Positions 34,368-43,245 of a stretch of 64,000 nt of DNA are shown piece after piece. The position numbers and the translations under genes are program-made. Position 1 is the stretch's first letter; every line of letters begins with the position of its first letter. The notes beneath the pieces were generated by a model that had not been told where the DNA came from, made no database searches, and was given only the letters and a program-made list of their open reading frames with translations. Origin of the DNA: Mediterranea sp. An20 (GTDB lineage Bacteria; Bacteroidota; Bacteroidia; Bacteroidales; Bacteroidaceae); assembly GCF_002160055.1 (NCBI RefSeq), contig NZ_NFJV01000008.1:62001-126000 (forward strand). Direction: 5' to 3'.

Positions 34368-35171
34368 ATGGAAAAAAGACAGATAAAAGCCCTGTTTCTG
34401 GACATAGACGGCACACTGGTCAGCTTCCAGACCCACTGCATCCCAACCTCTGCCGTCGAGGCCATCGCCGCTGCCCGTCGCCACGGTGTAAAAGTATTCA
34501 TCGCCACGGGACGCGCTCCAGGCTTCATCAACAATCTGGGGGCGTTGCAGGACCGCGAACTGATAGACGGCTACGTCACGATGAACGGTGGCTACTGCTA
34601 CGTGGGTGGTGTGGTCATCCACAAGCAAGTAATTCCTGCCCCGGAAGTGAAGGTAATCCTGGACTATTGCGAGGCACACCATATCACCTGCACCGTAGTA
34701 GACGAGCACCGTATCTGTGCCTGCTACCCCAGCGAGACCTTGCGGCAGGTATTCGTAGAGTACCTGCACGCCAAAGAGGTGCCAGCCGTAACCCCGACCG
34801 AAGCCCTGCAGCTCATCCCGGATGTGTGCCAGTTGTCTCCTTTCTTCGACGAGAAGCAGGAACAGGAGGTCCGCCCCTTTCTGCCCAACTGCGAGATTGG
34901 ACGCTGGCATCCTGCCTTCGTTGATGTCTCTGCACTGGGTTGCAACAAGCAACTGGGCATCGACCTGATGTGCCGCCACTTCGGTATCGATGTGGCAGAC
35001 ACCATGGCCTTCGGCGACGGGGGCAATGACATCCCCATGCTGCGCCACGCGGGTATCGGCGTGGCCATGGGCAATGCCAATGACCCGGTGAAAGCCGAAG
35101 CTGACTATGTGACGGACACCGTGGACCGGGACGGCATCGCCAAGGCCCTGCAACACTTCGAACTCGTATGA
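34368..35171 (+). CDS. Cof-type HAD-IIB phosphatase
   Basis: 267 residues from the ATG at 34368. Motif I is LDIDGTLV (nucleophile Asp in DIDG) and the last motif FGDGGNDIPML; the C2-type cap lies between about 85 and 190. Enzymes of this group dephosphorylate sugar phosphates, PLP or other small metabolites; specificity is not predictable. The stop overlaps the helicase start by 4 bp, so the genes are coupled. Confidence 0.93.
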   Translation: MEKRQIKALFLDIDGTLVSFQTHCIPTSAVEAIAAARRHGVKVFIATGRAPGFINNLGALQDRELIDGYVTMNGGYCYVGGVVIHKQVIPAPEVKVILDYCEAHHITCTVVDEHRICACYPSETLRQVFVEYLHAKEVPAVTPTEALQLIPDVCQLSPFFDEKQEQEVRPFLPNCEIGRWHPAFVDVSALGCNKQLGIDLMCRHFGIDVADTMAFGDGGNDIPMLRHAGIGVAMGNANDPVKAEADYVTDTVDRDGIAKALQHFELV

Positions 35172-36919
35172 CCGCCTTCCAACCCGACACCGCCAATCGG
35201 GAGTTCCGTCAGGCATTGGAACTCATCAAATACACCCGCCAGTCGCTTTTCCTGACGGGCAAGGCAGGCACGGGCAAATCGACCTTTCTGCGGTACATCT
35301 GCGACAACGTGAAGAAGAAGCACGTCGTCCTGGCGCCGACCGGCATCGCCGCCATCAATGCCGGAGGCAGCACGCTGCACAGCTTCTTCCGTTTGCCTTT
35401 CCACCCCCTGCTGCCCGACGACCCCAACCTGAGCCTCCAGCGCGGACGCATCCATCAGTTCTTGCGTTATACCAAGGAACACCGCAAGTTGTTGGAGGAA
35501 CTGGAACTGATTATCATCGACGAAATCTCGATGGTGCGTGCTGACATCATCGATGCCGTCGACCGCATTCTCCGCGTCTATTCCCACAACTTGCGTGAAC
35601 CTTTCGGCGGCAAGCAATTGCTGCTGGTAGGCGATGTCTACCAGCTGGAACCAGTAGTGAAGAGCGACGAACGCGAAATACTGAACCGCTTCTACCCCAA
35701 CCCCTTCTTCTTCTCGGCGCGGGTATTCGGACAAATTGACTTGGTGTCTATCGAACTGCAGAAGGTGTACCGGCAAAGCGACCCGACGTTTGTTGGTGTA
35801 TTGGACCACATCCGCAATGCCAACCTGACCCAGACCGACCTACAGGTACTGAATGCCCGCTGCGGCACACAGATAGAAGATTCGGAGGCAGACATGTATA
35901 TCACCCTTGCCACACGCCGCGACACCGTGGACTACATCAACGAACGCAAGCTGGACGAACTGCCGGGAGAACCGGTCGTTTTCAAGGGGAAAGTGACGGG
36001 CGACTTTCCAGAAAGCAGTCTGCCCACCACTCGCGACCTCGAACTGAAGCCCGGTGCACAGATTATCTTCGTCAAGAACGACCCTGAACACCGCTGGGTG
36101 AACGGTACCATCGGTGTAGTAAGCGGATTCGACGAAGAGCAACGCATCCTCTACATCATTACCGACGACGGACACGAATGCGACGTGCGGCCGGAGTCGT
36201 GGAGGAACATCCGCTACAAATACAACGAAGAGAAAAAAGAAATAGAAGAAGAAGTGCTGGGCACATTTACCCAGTTTCCCGTACGCCTGGCCTGGGCCAT
36301 CACCGTCCACAAGAGCCAGGGGCTGACCTTCAGCCGGGTAGTGATAGACCTGACGGGCGGTGTATTTGCCGGCGGGCAGACCTATGTAGCGCTGAGCCGC
36401 TGCACCTCGCTGGAAGGCATGCAACTGCGACAGCCCATCCAGCCTGCCGACGTGTTCGTGCGTCCGGAAATCACCCAGTTCGCCCGGCGGTTCAACAACC
36501 CACAAGCCATCGACCGCGCCCTGAAGCAGGCTGAAGCCGACATCCGCTATGCCGCAGCCACCCGCGCTTTCGACCAAGGCGACTTCGATGCCTTCCTGAC
36601 CGAGTTTTTCAAAGCCATACACGCCCGCTACGACATCGAAAAGCCTGTCGCCCAACGCCTCATCCGCCGCAAGCTGAACATCATCAACCGCCTCCGCGAA
36701 GACAACATGCGCCTGCGGCGGGAAGCGGTAGAAAAGGAAAAGACGCTGGTAAAATATGCCCGCGAATACATCCAGATGGGCGATGAATGCCTGACCCTGG
36801 GCATGAAAGAAGCCGCCATGCGCAATTACGAAAAAGCAGTGGCACTCTGTCCAAAGTTCCGCGAAGCATGGACTAAGATAAAGAAACTGGACAAGGAAAT
36901 GAAAAAGGAGAATCAGTGA
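35168..36919 (+). CDS. PIF1/RecD2-like superfamily 1B helicase
   Basis: 583 residues. Walker A is GKAGTGKST near 33-41 and Walker B IIIDEISM; later motifs VHKSQGLTFSRVVID and YVALSRCTSLEGM are typical of SF1B (PIF1-like) helicases. It has an additional helical C-terminal segment (about 490-583) with a TPR-like ending (MRNYEKAVALCPKFREAWTKIKK). It should unwind DNA 5' to 3', in repair or replication restart. It starts inside the phosphatase gene and ends 1 bp before the surface-protein gene, an odd trio with no obvious common pathway. Confidence 0.88.
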   Translation: MTAFQPDTANREFRQALELIKYTRQSLFLTGKAGTGKSTFLRYICDNVKKKHVVLAPTGIAAINAGGSTLHSFFRLPFHPLLPDDPNLSLQRGRIHQFLRYTKEHRKLLEELELIIIDEISMVRADIIDAVDRILRVYSHNLREPFGGKQLLLVGDVYQLEPVVKSDEREILNRFYPNPFFFSARVFGQIDLVSIELQKVYRQSDPTFVGVLDHIRNANLTQTDLQVLNARCGTQIEDSEADMYITLATRRDTVDYINERKLDELPGEPVVFKGKVTGDFPESSLPTTRDLELKPGAQIIFVKNDPEHRWVNGTIGVVSGFDEEQRILYIITDDGHECDVRPESWRNIRYKYNEEKKEIEEEVLGTFTQFPVRLAWAITVHKSQGLTFSRVVIDLTGGVFAGGQTYVALSRCTSLEGMQLRQPIQPADVFVRPEITQFARRFNNPQAIDRALKQAEADIRYAAATRAFDQGDFDAFLTEFFKAIHARYDIEKPVAQRLIRRKLNIINRLREDNMRLRREAVEKEKTLVKYAREYIQMGDECLTLGMKEAAMRNYEKAVALCPKFREAWTKIKKLDKEMKKENQ

Positions 36920-36920
36920 A

Positions 36921-39506
36921 ATGAAAAGACTTTGGTTAGTACTACTATTTGGGGCATGTGCCCTCACTGCGACAGCCCGGTCTGCGGAAGACAGTCTGTC
37001 ACTGCGCCTGTTCCAATATGCTCAGGCAGCCCAGCGCTTCGGGCTGTCACTGCCACAAGAGAAAGTCAGCCTGCACTTCGACAATACCAGCTACTATCAG
37101 GGCGACGACATCTGGTTTCAGTGCTACATCGTCACCCCCGAACGCAACCGCCCCACATCCCTGAGCAAGACATTGTATGTGGAACTGCTCAATCCGGGCG
37201 GAGAAATCGTCGCCACCCGCATTCTCCCCATCCGCAACGGGCGCTGCCACGGCAATTTCTCGTTGACGCAACTGCCTTTCTACGCCGGCTTCTACGAAGT
37301 AAGAGCCTACACGAAATATATGCTGAACTTCGGCGAAGACTGCATTTTCTCGCGCATCCTTCCCGTATTTGAAAAGCCGGAAACGCCGGGCGACTATGCT
37401 CAAAAGGAAATCCACCCTTACACCGTTTATAAATATCCCCGGATACGGAAACAGCCCAAGAAAGGCAAAAAGCTGAACCTGAAGTTCTATCCCGAAGGAG
37501 GCTATATGGTAGAGGGATTGCCCGCCCGCATCGCCTTCGAAGCCACAGACGCGTGGGGTAATCCGGTGGATATAACCGGAAAGATTATAAACAGTGAAAA
37601 GGATTCTCTCTTTGCCTTCGCCAGCCTGCACGAAGGACGGGGCGTGTTCAGCTACACACCGGGAGAGAAAGAAGTCCGGGCTGTGGTGCAATGGGAAGGA
37701 AAAACGTATCGTTTCGACCTTCCGGAGGTGCAACCCACGGGTATCAGCTTCGGCGTGGACAATCTGGCATCGGCCGACAGCATCGGCATCCGCTTGCAGA
37801 AACACCGGCAGATGGCAGACGACATGGCAGGACTGGCCATCCTGTGCCGGGGACAGTTGCACCGTTTCTACCTATTGGACCTGAACGACGGAAGCGAGCC
37901 CCTGCACTTCAACCTCAGCCGGCACGGCATGCCCGTGGGAGTAGCGCAGGCTGTGGTCTTCAACAGCGACGGACACATTCTGGCAGACCGTCTGTTCTTT
38001 ACCGGACGGCCGGACACCGTGTGCATAACGGCTCAGACCGACAGGGCTTCTTACCTTCCATACGATTCCATCGGCTTGGAAATCTGCCTGCAAGACACGA
38101 TGGGCAACCCGCTCCGTGCCCCGATGTCCGTATCGGTACGCGATGGGAAGGACGAGGTGGAAGAACGGCATTCGCTGCTGACCGACCTCCTGCTGATGTC
38201 GGAAATCAAAGGCTATGTCCGGCATCCTGCCTGGTATTTCGAAGCAGACGACGAACTGCACCGCCGTGCTCTGGACCACTTGCTGATGGTGCAAGGCTGG
38301 CGGCGCTACGACTGGGAACAGCAAGCCGGCGTCACTCCGTTTGAACTGAAAAACCGACCCGAACAGGGCATTGAAGTACACGGCAAAGTCGTTTCCATGG
38401 TGCAAAGCAAACCGAAGGCCGACATGGACATCACCGTCCTGATGAAACGCGACACCCTCGGAAACGACAGTAGCCAAACGTTGTTCAGCAGTCTGGTTTC
38501 AGACAGTTTAGGACGCTTCCGGTTATGCACCGACGTGAAAGGGCGTTGGGACCTGATACTTTCTGTCACCAAAAACGGGAAGAAGAAAGACCACCGCATC
38601 GTGCTCGACCGCGTGTTCAGTCCGTCTCCCAAGACCTATCCGCTGGCCGAAATGCAAATAGAGACCGTTCAAGAAGAGGTGTTGACGCCCGATTCATTGA
38701 ATGCGATACCGGAAGAGTTGGATTTCGACCGTATCATTAATGCTTATGAAGACTCGTTGCGCCAAACCGGACAGACCGAAAAGATACACCGTCTGGACGA
38801 AGTCGTGGTGACAACCAAAAAGCGCGACCGCACTCACGATGTATATGAAGCGCGCCGGAAATCGGTGGCATACTACGATGTGGCTTCCGAAATAGACGAC
38901 ATACTGGACCGCAACAAGTTCATCGGCGATGACATTCATGAACTGCTGACGAACATGAACTCCAACTTCAGCAAGATAATAGCACCGGGAGGAAGGGAGT
39001 ATTTACGGTATAAGTGGAAGCAGATTCTCTTTGTCATCAACTATGAACGGACATACCTTGATGAAATGAGTGCCAACAAATACCGCCTGCTGACACTGGA
39101 ATCTATTAAATCAATCTACATCAGCGAAGATTTGCAGACCATCCTGCAATATGCCGACCCCAAGCTGTCTCCTTTTGACATTCTTGATCTTTACGGCTGT
39201 GCCGTCCTGATAGAAACTTACCCCGAAGCCGAGATTCCCGCCCGGGCCGCCAAAGGGGTGCGCAAAACGCACCTGGAAGGCTACAGCCAGGTGAAGGAAT
39301 TCTATCAGCCCGACTACCGCGTATTGCCTCCACAGGCCGACGACTACCGCCGCACGCTGTACTGGAACCCTGAAGTAGTGCCCGACAAAGACGGCCGCGC
39401 CCGGCTCCGCTTCTTCAACAACAGCCGTTGCAGCAAGCCGCGCATCACCATTGAAACGCTGACAGGAAACGGACAAATCGGTGTCCTGCAGCAGGCATCC
39501 CGATAA
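36921..39506 (+). CDS. large MG2/TonB-plug-like surface protein
   Basis: An 861-residue exported protein (signal peptide 1-20). It contains macroglobulin MG2-like beta domains (VSLHFDNTSYYQGDDIWFQCYI, EGGYMVEGLPARIAFEA), a TonB-receptor-plug-like stretch at about 640-730 (DEVVVTTKKRDRTHDVYEARR to RLLTLESIKSIYI) and an A2M-like end (WNPEVVPDKDGRARLRFFN). No barrel follows the plug and no thioester motif is seen. Proteins of this make-up are common in Bacteroidetes and unstudied; role possibly in outer-membrane assembly or surface defence. Function unknown. Confidence 0.8.
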   Translation: MKRLWLVLLFGACALTATARSAEDSLSLRLFQYAQAAQRFGLSLPQEKVSLHFDNTSYYQGDDIWFQCYIVTPERNRPTSLSKTLYVELLNPGGEIVATRILPIRNGRCHGNFSLTQLPFYAGFYEVRAYTKYMLNFGEDCIFSRILPVFEKPETPGDYAQKEIHPYTVYKYPRIRKQPKKGKKLNLKFYPEGGYMVEGLPARIAFEATDAWGNPVDITGKIINSEKDSLFAFASLHEGRGVFSYTPGEKEVRAVVQWEGKTYRFDLPEVQPTGISFGVDNLASADSIGIRLQKHRQMADDMAGLAILCRGQLHRFYLLDLNDGSEPLHFNLSRHGMPVGVAQAVVFNSDGHILADRLFFTGRPDTVCITAQTDRASYLPYDSIGLEICLQDTMGNPLRAPMSVSVRDGKDEVEERHSLLTDLLLMSEIKGYVRHPAWYFEADDELHRRALDHLLMVQGWRRYDWEQQAGVTPFELKNRPEQGIEVHGKVVSMVQSKPKADMDITVLMKRDTLGNDSSQTLFSSLVSDSLGRFRLCTDVKGRWDLILSVTKNGKKKDHRIVLDRVFSPSPKTYPLAEMQIETVQEEVLTPDSLNAIPEELDFDRIINAYEDSLRQTGQTEKIHRLDEVVVTTKKRDRTHDVYEARRKSVAYYDVASEIDDILDRNKFIGDDIHELLTNMNSNFSKIIAPGGREYLRYKWKQILFVINYERTYLDEMSANKYRLLTLESIKSIYISEDLQTILQYADPKLSPFDILDLYGCAVLIETYPEAEIPARAAKGVRKTHLEGYSQVKEFYQPDYRVLPPQADDYRRTLYWNPEVVPDKDGRARLRFFNNSRCSKPRITIETLTGNGQIGVLQQASR

Positions 39507-39531
39507 AGCGGCACGCACTTAAGCCGCAGTT

Positions 39532-39605
39532 TATATATATGAAGCAAATTTCCAAGGGCTCCGGAGCAAACGCACAAGGGCTTGGAAATTTGCTTCATAT
39601 ATATA
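39532..39605. repeat. 22-nt-period array E, also a perfect 25-bp hairpin
   Basis: Arms 39532-39556 and 39581-39605 are exact inverted copies, with a 24-nt loop. The same stretch obeys the 22-nt step: TATATG (39536), GCTCCG (39558), GCTTGG (39580), TATAAG (39602). No T-run follows the hairpin, so it is not a standard terminator. It lies 26 bp after the stop of the surface-protein gene. Confidence 0.9.
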
Positions 39606-39637
39606 AGCGGGATTTCTCCCATTATTTTTTATTCAGA

Positions 39638-39670
39638 CCAGCCGATATTGCGGAAAGTTTCCTATCTTTG
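39638..39670 (+). repeat. 33-bp direct repeat, left copy (contains a promoter)
   Basis: Identical in all 33 bases to 40388-40420. It ends with TATCTTTG, a Bacteroides -7 box, 38 bp before the antitoxin ATG. The copies start exactly 750 bp apart. Confidence 0.92.
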
Positions 39671-39708
39671 CTGTCATTAACCTCTATACCCAAAAGAAAG
39701 GACGAATT

Positions 39709-39963
39709 ATGAACACCTCTCTCCCACTTTTACCGGACAATTATCTCCGACAATTACTTGCACTAAGCGATGAAGTCAAGTTGTTCATCATCAACAGGCT
39801 CTCTGCCAGCCTGCTGTCCGCTGAAGGAAAAACGGAGGAACCGCAGAGCCATGAAGCTTCCACCGCCGAATGGATAGACTCCCTCTCTGTTAAAGGCGGG
39901 GAACCAGTTCCTGAAGACGTGAATGATATACAATCCCTGATTGAAGCCAAATATGCAAAATGA
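39709..39963 (+). CDS. putative antitoxin of a PIN-domain toxin-antitoxin pair
   Basis: 84 residues, acidic, helical at the start (LLPDNYLRQLLALSDEVKLFIINRLSASLL) with a long polar tail. Assigned as antitoxin because it overlaps the PIN toxin gene by 4 bp and precedes it, the usual VapBC order. No clear DNA-binding fold is visible, so it could act without repressing its promoter. Small helical proteins of this type next to PIN genes are common in Bacteroidetes. Confidence 0.78.
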   Translation: MNTSLPLLPDNYLRQLLALSDEVKLFIINRLSASLLSAEGKTEEPQSHEASTAEWIDSLSVKGGEPVPEDVNDIQSLIEAKYAK

Positions 39964-40382
39964 AAGTTTTTATTGATACCAATATTTTAGTGGACTTAGT
40001 TTGCGACAGGGAAGAATTTGTAGAAGCCGCCCGAAAAATCTTCACGCTCGGATATGAGAAGAAAATCACTTTGGTGCTTTCACCGCTGTCTTACATCAAT
40101 ACGTTTTATATCGGCAAAAAATATAAAAAGCCAGAATATGCCTTGATTGTAGCCCTCCAGAAAATAGAGAGTTTCACTGAAACGGCGAACTTCACCGAAT
40201 CCTCCATGCGAAAAAGCCTTTATGCTGATTGGAAAGATCTGGAAGATGCCAGTCAATACTATGCAGCCATGGAGGCCGGTGTAGACGGAATCATCACCCG
40301 CAACCCCAAAGACTTTGCCAAGGCAATCATACCGATATGGCAACCGCAAGACTTTCTTGCATTATCTCCCGATTATTTCTGA
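39960..40382 (+). CDS. PIN-domain ribonuclease toxin (VapC-like)
   Basis: 140 residues. Acidic metal-binding positions fit the PIN fold: Asp6 in FIDTNILVD, the WKDLEDASQYY acid cluster in the middle and Asp in TRNPKDF near the end. VapC-type toxins cleave tRNA or rRNA when the antitoxin is lost. The gene ends 6 bp before the right 33-bp direct repeat, so the pair fills the segment between the two repeats. Confidence 0.88.
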   Translation: MKVFIDTNILVDLVCDREEFVEAARKIFTLGYEKKITLVLSPLSYINTFYIGKKYKKPEYALIVALQKIESFTETANFTESSMRKSLYADWKDLEDASQYYAAMEAGVDGIITRNPKDFAKAIIPIWQPQDFLALSPDYF

Positions 40383-40387
40383 AACAG

Positions 40388-40420
40388 CCAGCCGATATTG
40401 CGGAAAGTTTCCTATCTTTG
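40388..40420 (+). repeat. 33-bp direct repeat, right copy (contains a promoter)
   Basis: Exact copy of 39638-39670, again ending in TATCTTTG, here 22 bp before the ATG of the Sua5-family gene. Flanking bases differ outside the 33 bp. Confidence 0.92.
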
Positions 40421-40442
40421 TCGAAAATCATCCCATGGCCCT

Positions 40443-41054
40443 ATGCTACTAAAACTTTACAACAAGAACAACGATCCCGACGACCTGCAGCACATTGTCG
40501 ACCTGCTGAACGACGGCGGTCTGCTCATCTATCCCACCGACTCGAAATACGCCATCGGTTGCCACGGACTGAAAGAACGCGCCATCGAACGCATTTGCCG
40601 CCTCAAAGGCATCGACCCGAAGAAGAACAACCTGTCCATCATCTGCTACGACTTGGCTGCCATCAGCGAATATGCCAAAGTAGACAACAATACTTTCAAA
40701 CTGATGAAACGCAACCTGCCCGGACCTTTCACTTTCATACTGAACGGTACTACGCGACTGCCCAAAATATTCCGCAACCGCAAGGAGGTGGGCATCCGCA
40801 TGCCGGACAATCCCATTATCCGCGAAATAGCCCGACTGCTGGATGCTCCTATCATGACGGCTACCCTGCCCCACGACGAAGACGACGACCCGGAATATAC
40901 CACCGACCCGGAACTGATTGACGAGAAATACGGCAGCTTGGTCGACTTGGTCATCGACGGAGGTATCGGCGGACTGGATGGCTCAACCATAGTGGATTGC
41001 ACGGGCGATGAGCCGACCATCGTGCGGCAAGGGGCAGGCATCCTGCAAGAATAA
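40443..41054 (+). CDS. Sua5/YciO/YrdC-family protein (threonylcarbamoyl-AMP synthase-like)
   Basis: 203 residues from the ATG at 40443; a longer frame to 40398 crosses the promoter repeat. The YrdC dsRNA-binding-like core is clear (GGLLIYPTDSKYAIGCHGL, KKNNLSIICYDL, MPDNPIIREIARLLDAPI and the SGTV-like end GSTIVDCTGDEPTIVRQGAGIL). Canonical members make threonylcarbamoyl-AMP for t6A37 in tRNA. Some genomes carry a second paralogue (YciO) of unclear role; which this one is cannot be told without seeing the rest of the genome. Confidence 0.85.
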   Translation: MLLKLYNKNNDPDDLQHIVDLLNDGGLLIYPTDSKYAIGCHGLKERAIERICRLKGIDPKKNNLSIICYDLAAISEYAKVDNNTFKLMKRNLPGPFTFILNGTTRLPKIFRNRKEVGIRMPDNPIIREIARLLDAPIMTATLPHDEDDDPEYTTDPELIDEKYGSLVDLVIDGGIGGLDGSTIVDCTGDEPTIVRQGAGILQE

Positions 41055-41120
41055 CCCGCCGGAGGATGAACAACCGGGGGCTGTTGTGCGTTAACTTTTC
41101 ATTATTCAAATATTTATCCG

Positions 41121-42206
41121 ATGATGAAAACAGTACTCAACTTATTATTCGCAACAGCAGCCCTGCTGTTATCCTTTCCTACCAGTGCCTGTACAGGCAT
41201 CACGCTGAAAAGTAAAGACGGACATACCGTAGTGGCACGCACCATTGAATGGGGCGGAAGCGACCTCAACAGCCAGTATGTCATTGTGCCGCGCGGCTAC
41301 CGCCAGCAATCACTCCTGCCCGGCGGACAGACGGACGGAATGACGTTCGACGCACGCTATGGCTATGTAGGCCTCGCCGTGGAACAGGAACAATTCGTGG
41401 CCGAAGGACTGAACGAAGCTGGCTTGTCTGCCGGACTGTTCTATTTCCCTGCCTACGGAAAATATGAGACCTACGACCCCGCCGAAAAGGCATCGACTGT
41501 GGCCGACCTGCAAGTGGTGGCGTGGCTGCTCGGCGAATGTGCCACAGTGGACGAGGTGAAAGCCGCCGTGAAGAAAGTACACGTCGTGCAGATTGACCCG
41601 CGCGCTTCCACCGTACACTGGCGGTTTACCGACCGCACAGGAAGACAGATTGTGCTGGAAATCGTGAATGGCGGCGAACTGCGCTTCTACGAGAACACAC
41701 TTGGCGTGCTGACCAATTCACCCGACCTGCCTTGGCACCTGACAAACCTGAACAACTATGTCAACCTTTTCCCCGGACCGGCACCGGCACAACAATTAGG
41801 CAGCATAGAATTGAAACAGTTCGGTGCGGGCAGCGGTTTCCTTGGATTACCGGGCGACGTAACGCCCCCTTCACGCTTTGTGCGTGCCGCGTTCTACCAG
41901 ACCAGCGCCCCGCAGCAGGACACGGCCGGAAAGACTGTCCTGCAAAGTTTCCAGATACTGAACAACTTCGACATCCCCGTGGGTATTGAGTTTGCCGGAG
42001 GCAAGGTGCCAGCCGACATCCCCAGTGCCACACAATGGACATCGGCTACCGACATGATGGGCGGGTGCATCTATTTCCGCACCATGTACGACAGCCGCAT
42101 CCGTTGCATCGACCTCAACGGGATAGACTTTTCCCAAACACGCTACCAGGCTGTAGCGATGGACACGGTCAGGCAGCAGCCGGTAGAAAAGGTGATAATT
42201 CATTAA
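41121..42206 (+). CDS. choloylglycine hydrolase/penicillin V acylase-family amidase (bile-salt-hydrolase-like)
   Basis: 361 residues. A signal peptide of 23 residues exposes Cys24 (SACTGITL), the N-terminal nucleophile of this Ntn-hydrolase family. The pocket motif reads VARTIEWGGSD: Arg at the canonical spacing but Glu where many bile salt hydrolases have Asp. Later NSPDLPWHLTNLNNY is also typical. It should cleave linear amides in the periplasm, with conjugated bile salts, penicillin V or N-acyl homoserine lactones as family substrates. Ranking these needs a phylogeny. ATG at 41124 is an equal start. Convergent with lepB. Confidence 0.88.
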   Translation: MMKTVLNLLFATAALLLSFPTSACTGITLKSKDGHTVVARTIEWGGSDLNSQYVIVPRGYRQQSLLPGGQTDGMTFDARYGYVGLAVEQEQFVAEGLNEAGLSAGLFYFPAYGKYETYDPAEKASTVADLQVVAWLLGECATVDEVKAAVKKVHVVQIDPRASTVHWRFTDRTGRQIVLEIVNGGELRFYENTLGVLTNSPDLPWHLTNLNNYVNLFPGPAPAQQLGSIELKQFGAGSGFLGLPGDVTPPSRFVRAAFYQTSAPQQDTAGKTVLQSFQILNNFDIPVGIEFAGGKVPADIPSATQWTSATDMMGGCIYFRTMYDSRIRCIDLNGIDFSQTRYQAVAMDTVRQQPVEKVIIH

Positions 42207-42223
42207 AGACAAGCGTCGTACCA

Positions 42224-42266
42224 GGCGGGTGCTTACCGGTATATCCTTTTCCGGCAGGCACCTGCC
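42224..42266. terminator. possible hairpin terminator between convergent genes
   Basis: GGCGGGTGC (42224-42232) pairs with GCACCTGCC (42258-42266) with one G-U pair. There is no T-run, so it is only a possible terminator for the amidase and signal-peptidase genes. Confidence 0.35.
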
Positions 42267-42267
42267 G

Positions 42268-43245
42268 CTACTTCACCCGTTTCATTACCCTCTCCCATCT
42301 GACTTTGCCGTTACGGTCTACCGACTTCCACACCCATCGGGCACGACCCACGATGTAAGGCTCGGGCAGCAGTCCCCAGTAACGCGAATCCTGCGAGTTC
42401 ATGGCTCTGTCGCCTGCCACAAAGTAATAGTTCTCCCGAAATGTGTAATGGGTAATCAGGCTGTCACCCAACCGGACCTGCCCCGTACTATCTGTATGTA
42501 ACTGTTTCTTCTGCTCCCAGCTTACCAAAGTGCGGTAAAGGCGACACGTTGTGCTGTCCATCCTTACAGTCTGACCCTTCCGGGGCACTGCCAGAGGCCC
42601 GAAGTTCTTCACCGTCCAACCCAGTTTCCTGTCCCACGGATAAGTTTCCATCTGCACGCCTCGTACGCCGCTATCCGGCAATTGGGCAATCTCCGCCTGC
42701 GCCACCTGGTTTCCCAACGGTTCCTCCACGCCGGGAATGTGGTAGAAACCTCCGCGAATCTCTACCGTATCGCCCGGCACGGCAATGCAGCGCTTGACGT
42801 AATACTTCATTACATCGAACGCAATGCTGTCCCAACGCCCGGCTACCCCGTAGGGGAAGTTGAACACCAACACATCGCCCCGTTGGAAGTCCCGCCAGCC
42901 CGGCATACGCCAGATGCTGATATCTTTCTTTTCCAGCGCATCGAACACATTGAACAGACGCGCGCCCCCCGACAGTTTATCCACCAGGATGCGGTCGCCC
43001 GGCACCAGCGTAGGTATCATGGATTTGGAAGGTATCCGGAAAGAGGTCAAAACAAACAGTTGCAACACGACGTATGCTATCACCAGCAGGCAGAGCCAAA
43101 AACACACATCGACCAGGCGGTCCAGGCACCAAAGGATACAACGTACCCACTTCGGACGACGACAGCCTCCGTCAGCAGGGACATCACCAGCGGGAAGCTC
43201 CTGCTTGCATCTGATATTCCATATTTTCTTCACCAGATTATTCAT
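42268..43245 (-). CDS. lepB: signal peptidase I
   Basis: 325 residues from the ATG at 43245 (a GTG at 43260 adds five). One membrane span (about 48-66) precedes the catalytic Ser75 in IPSKSMIPTL; the general base is Lys151 in YYVKRCIAVPGD. Later GDRAMNSQDSRYWGLLPEPYIVGRA closes the catalytic fold. It removes signal peptides from exported proteins at the inner membrane. A -7 box TAACTTTG (complement 43392-43399) gives a long leader of about 150 nt. Many Bacteroides encode more than one lepB; this copy stands alone. Confidence 0.93.
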   Translation of the reverse strand: MNNLVKKIWNIRCKQELPAGDVPADGGCRRPKWVRCILWCLDRLVDVCFWLCLLVIAYVVLQLFVLTSFRIPSKSMIPTLVPGDRILVDKLSGGARLFNVFDALEKKDISIWRMPGWRDFQRGDVLVFNFPYGVAGRWDSIAFDVMKYYVKRCIAVPGDTVEIRGGFYHIPGVEEPLGNQVAQAEIAQLPDSGVRGVQMETYPWDRKLGWTVKNFGPLAVPRKGQTVRMDSTTCRLYRTLVSWEQKKQLHTDSTGQVRLGDSLITHYTFRENYYFVAGDRAMNSQDSRYWGLLPEPYIVGRARWVWKSVDRNGKVRWERVMKRVK

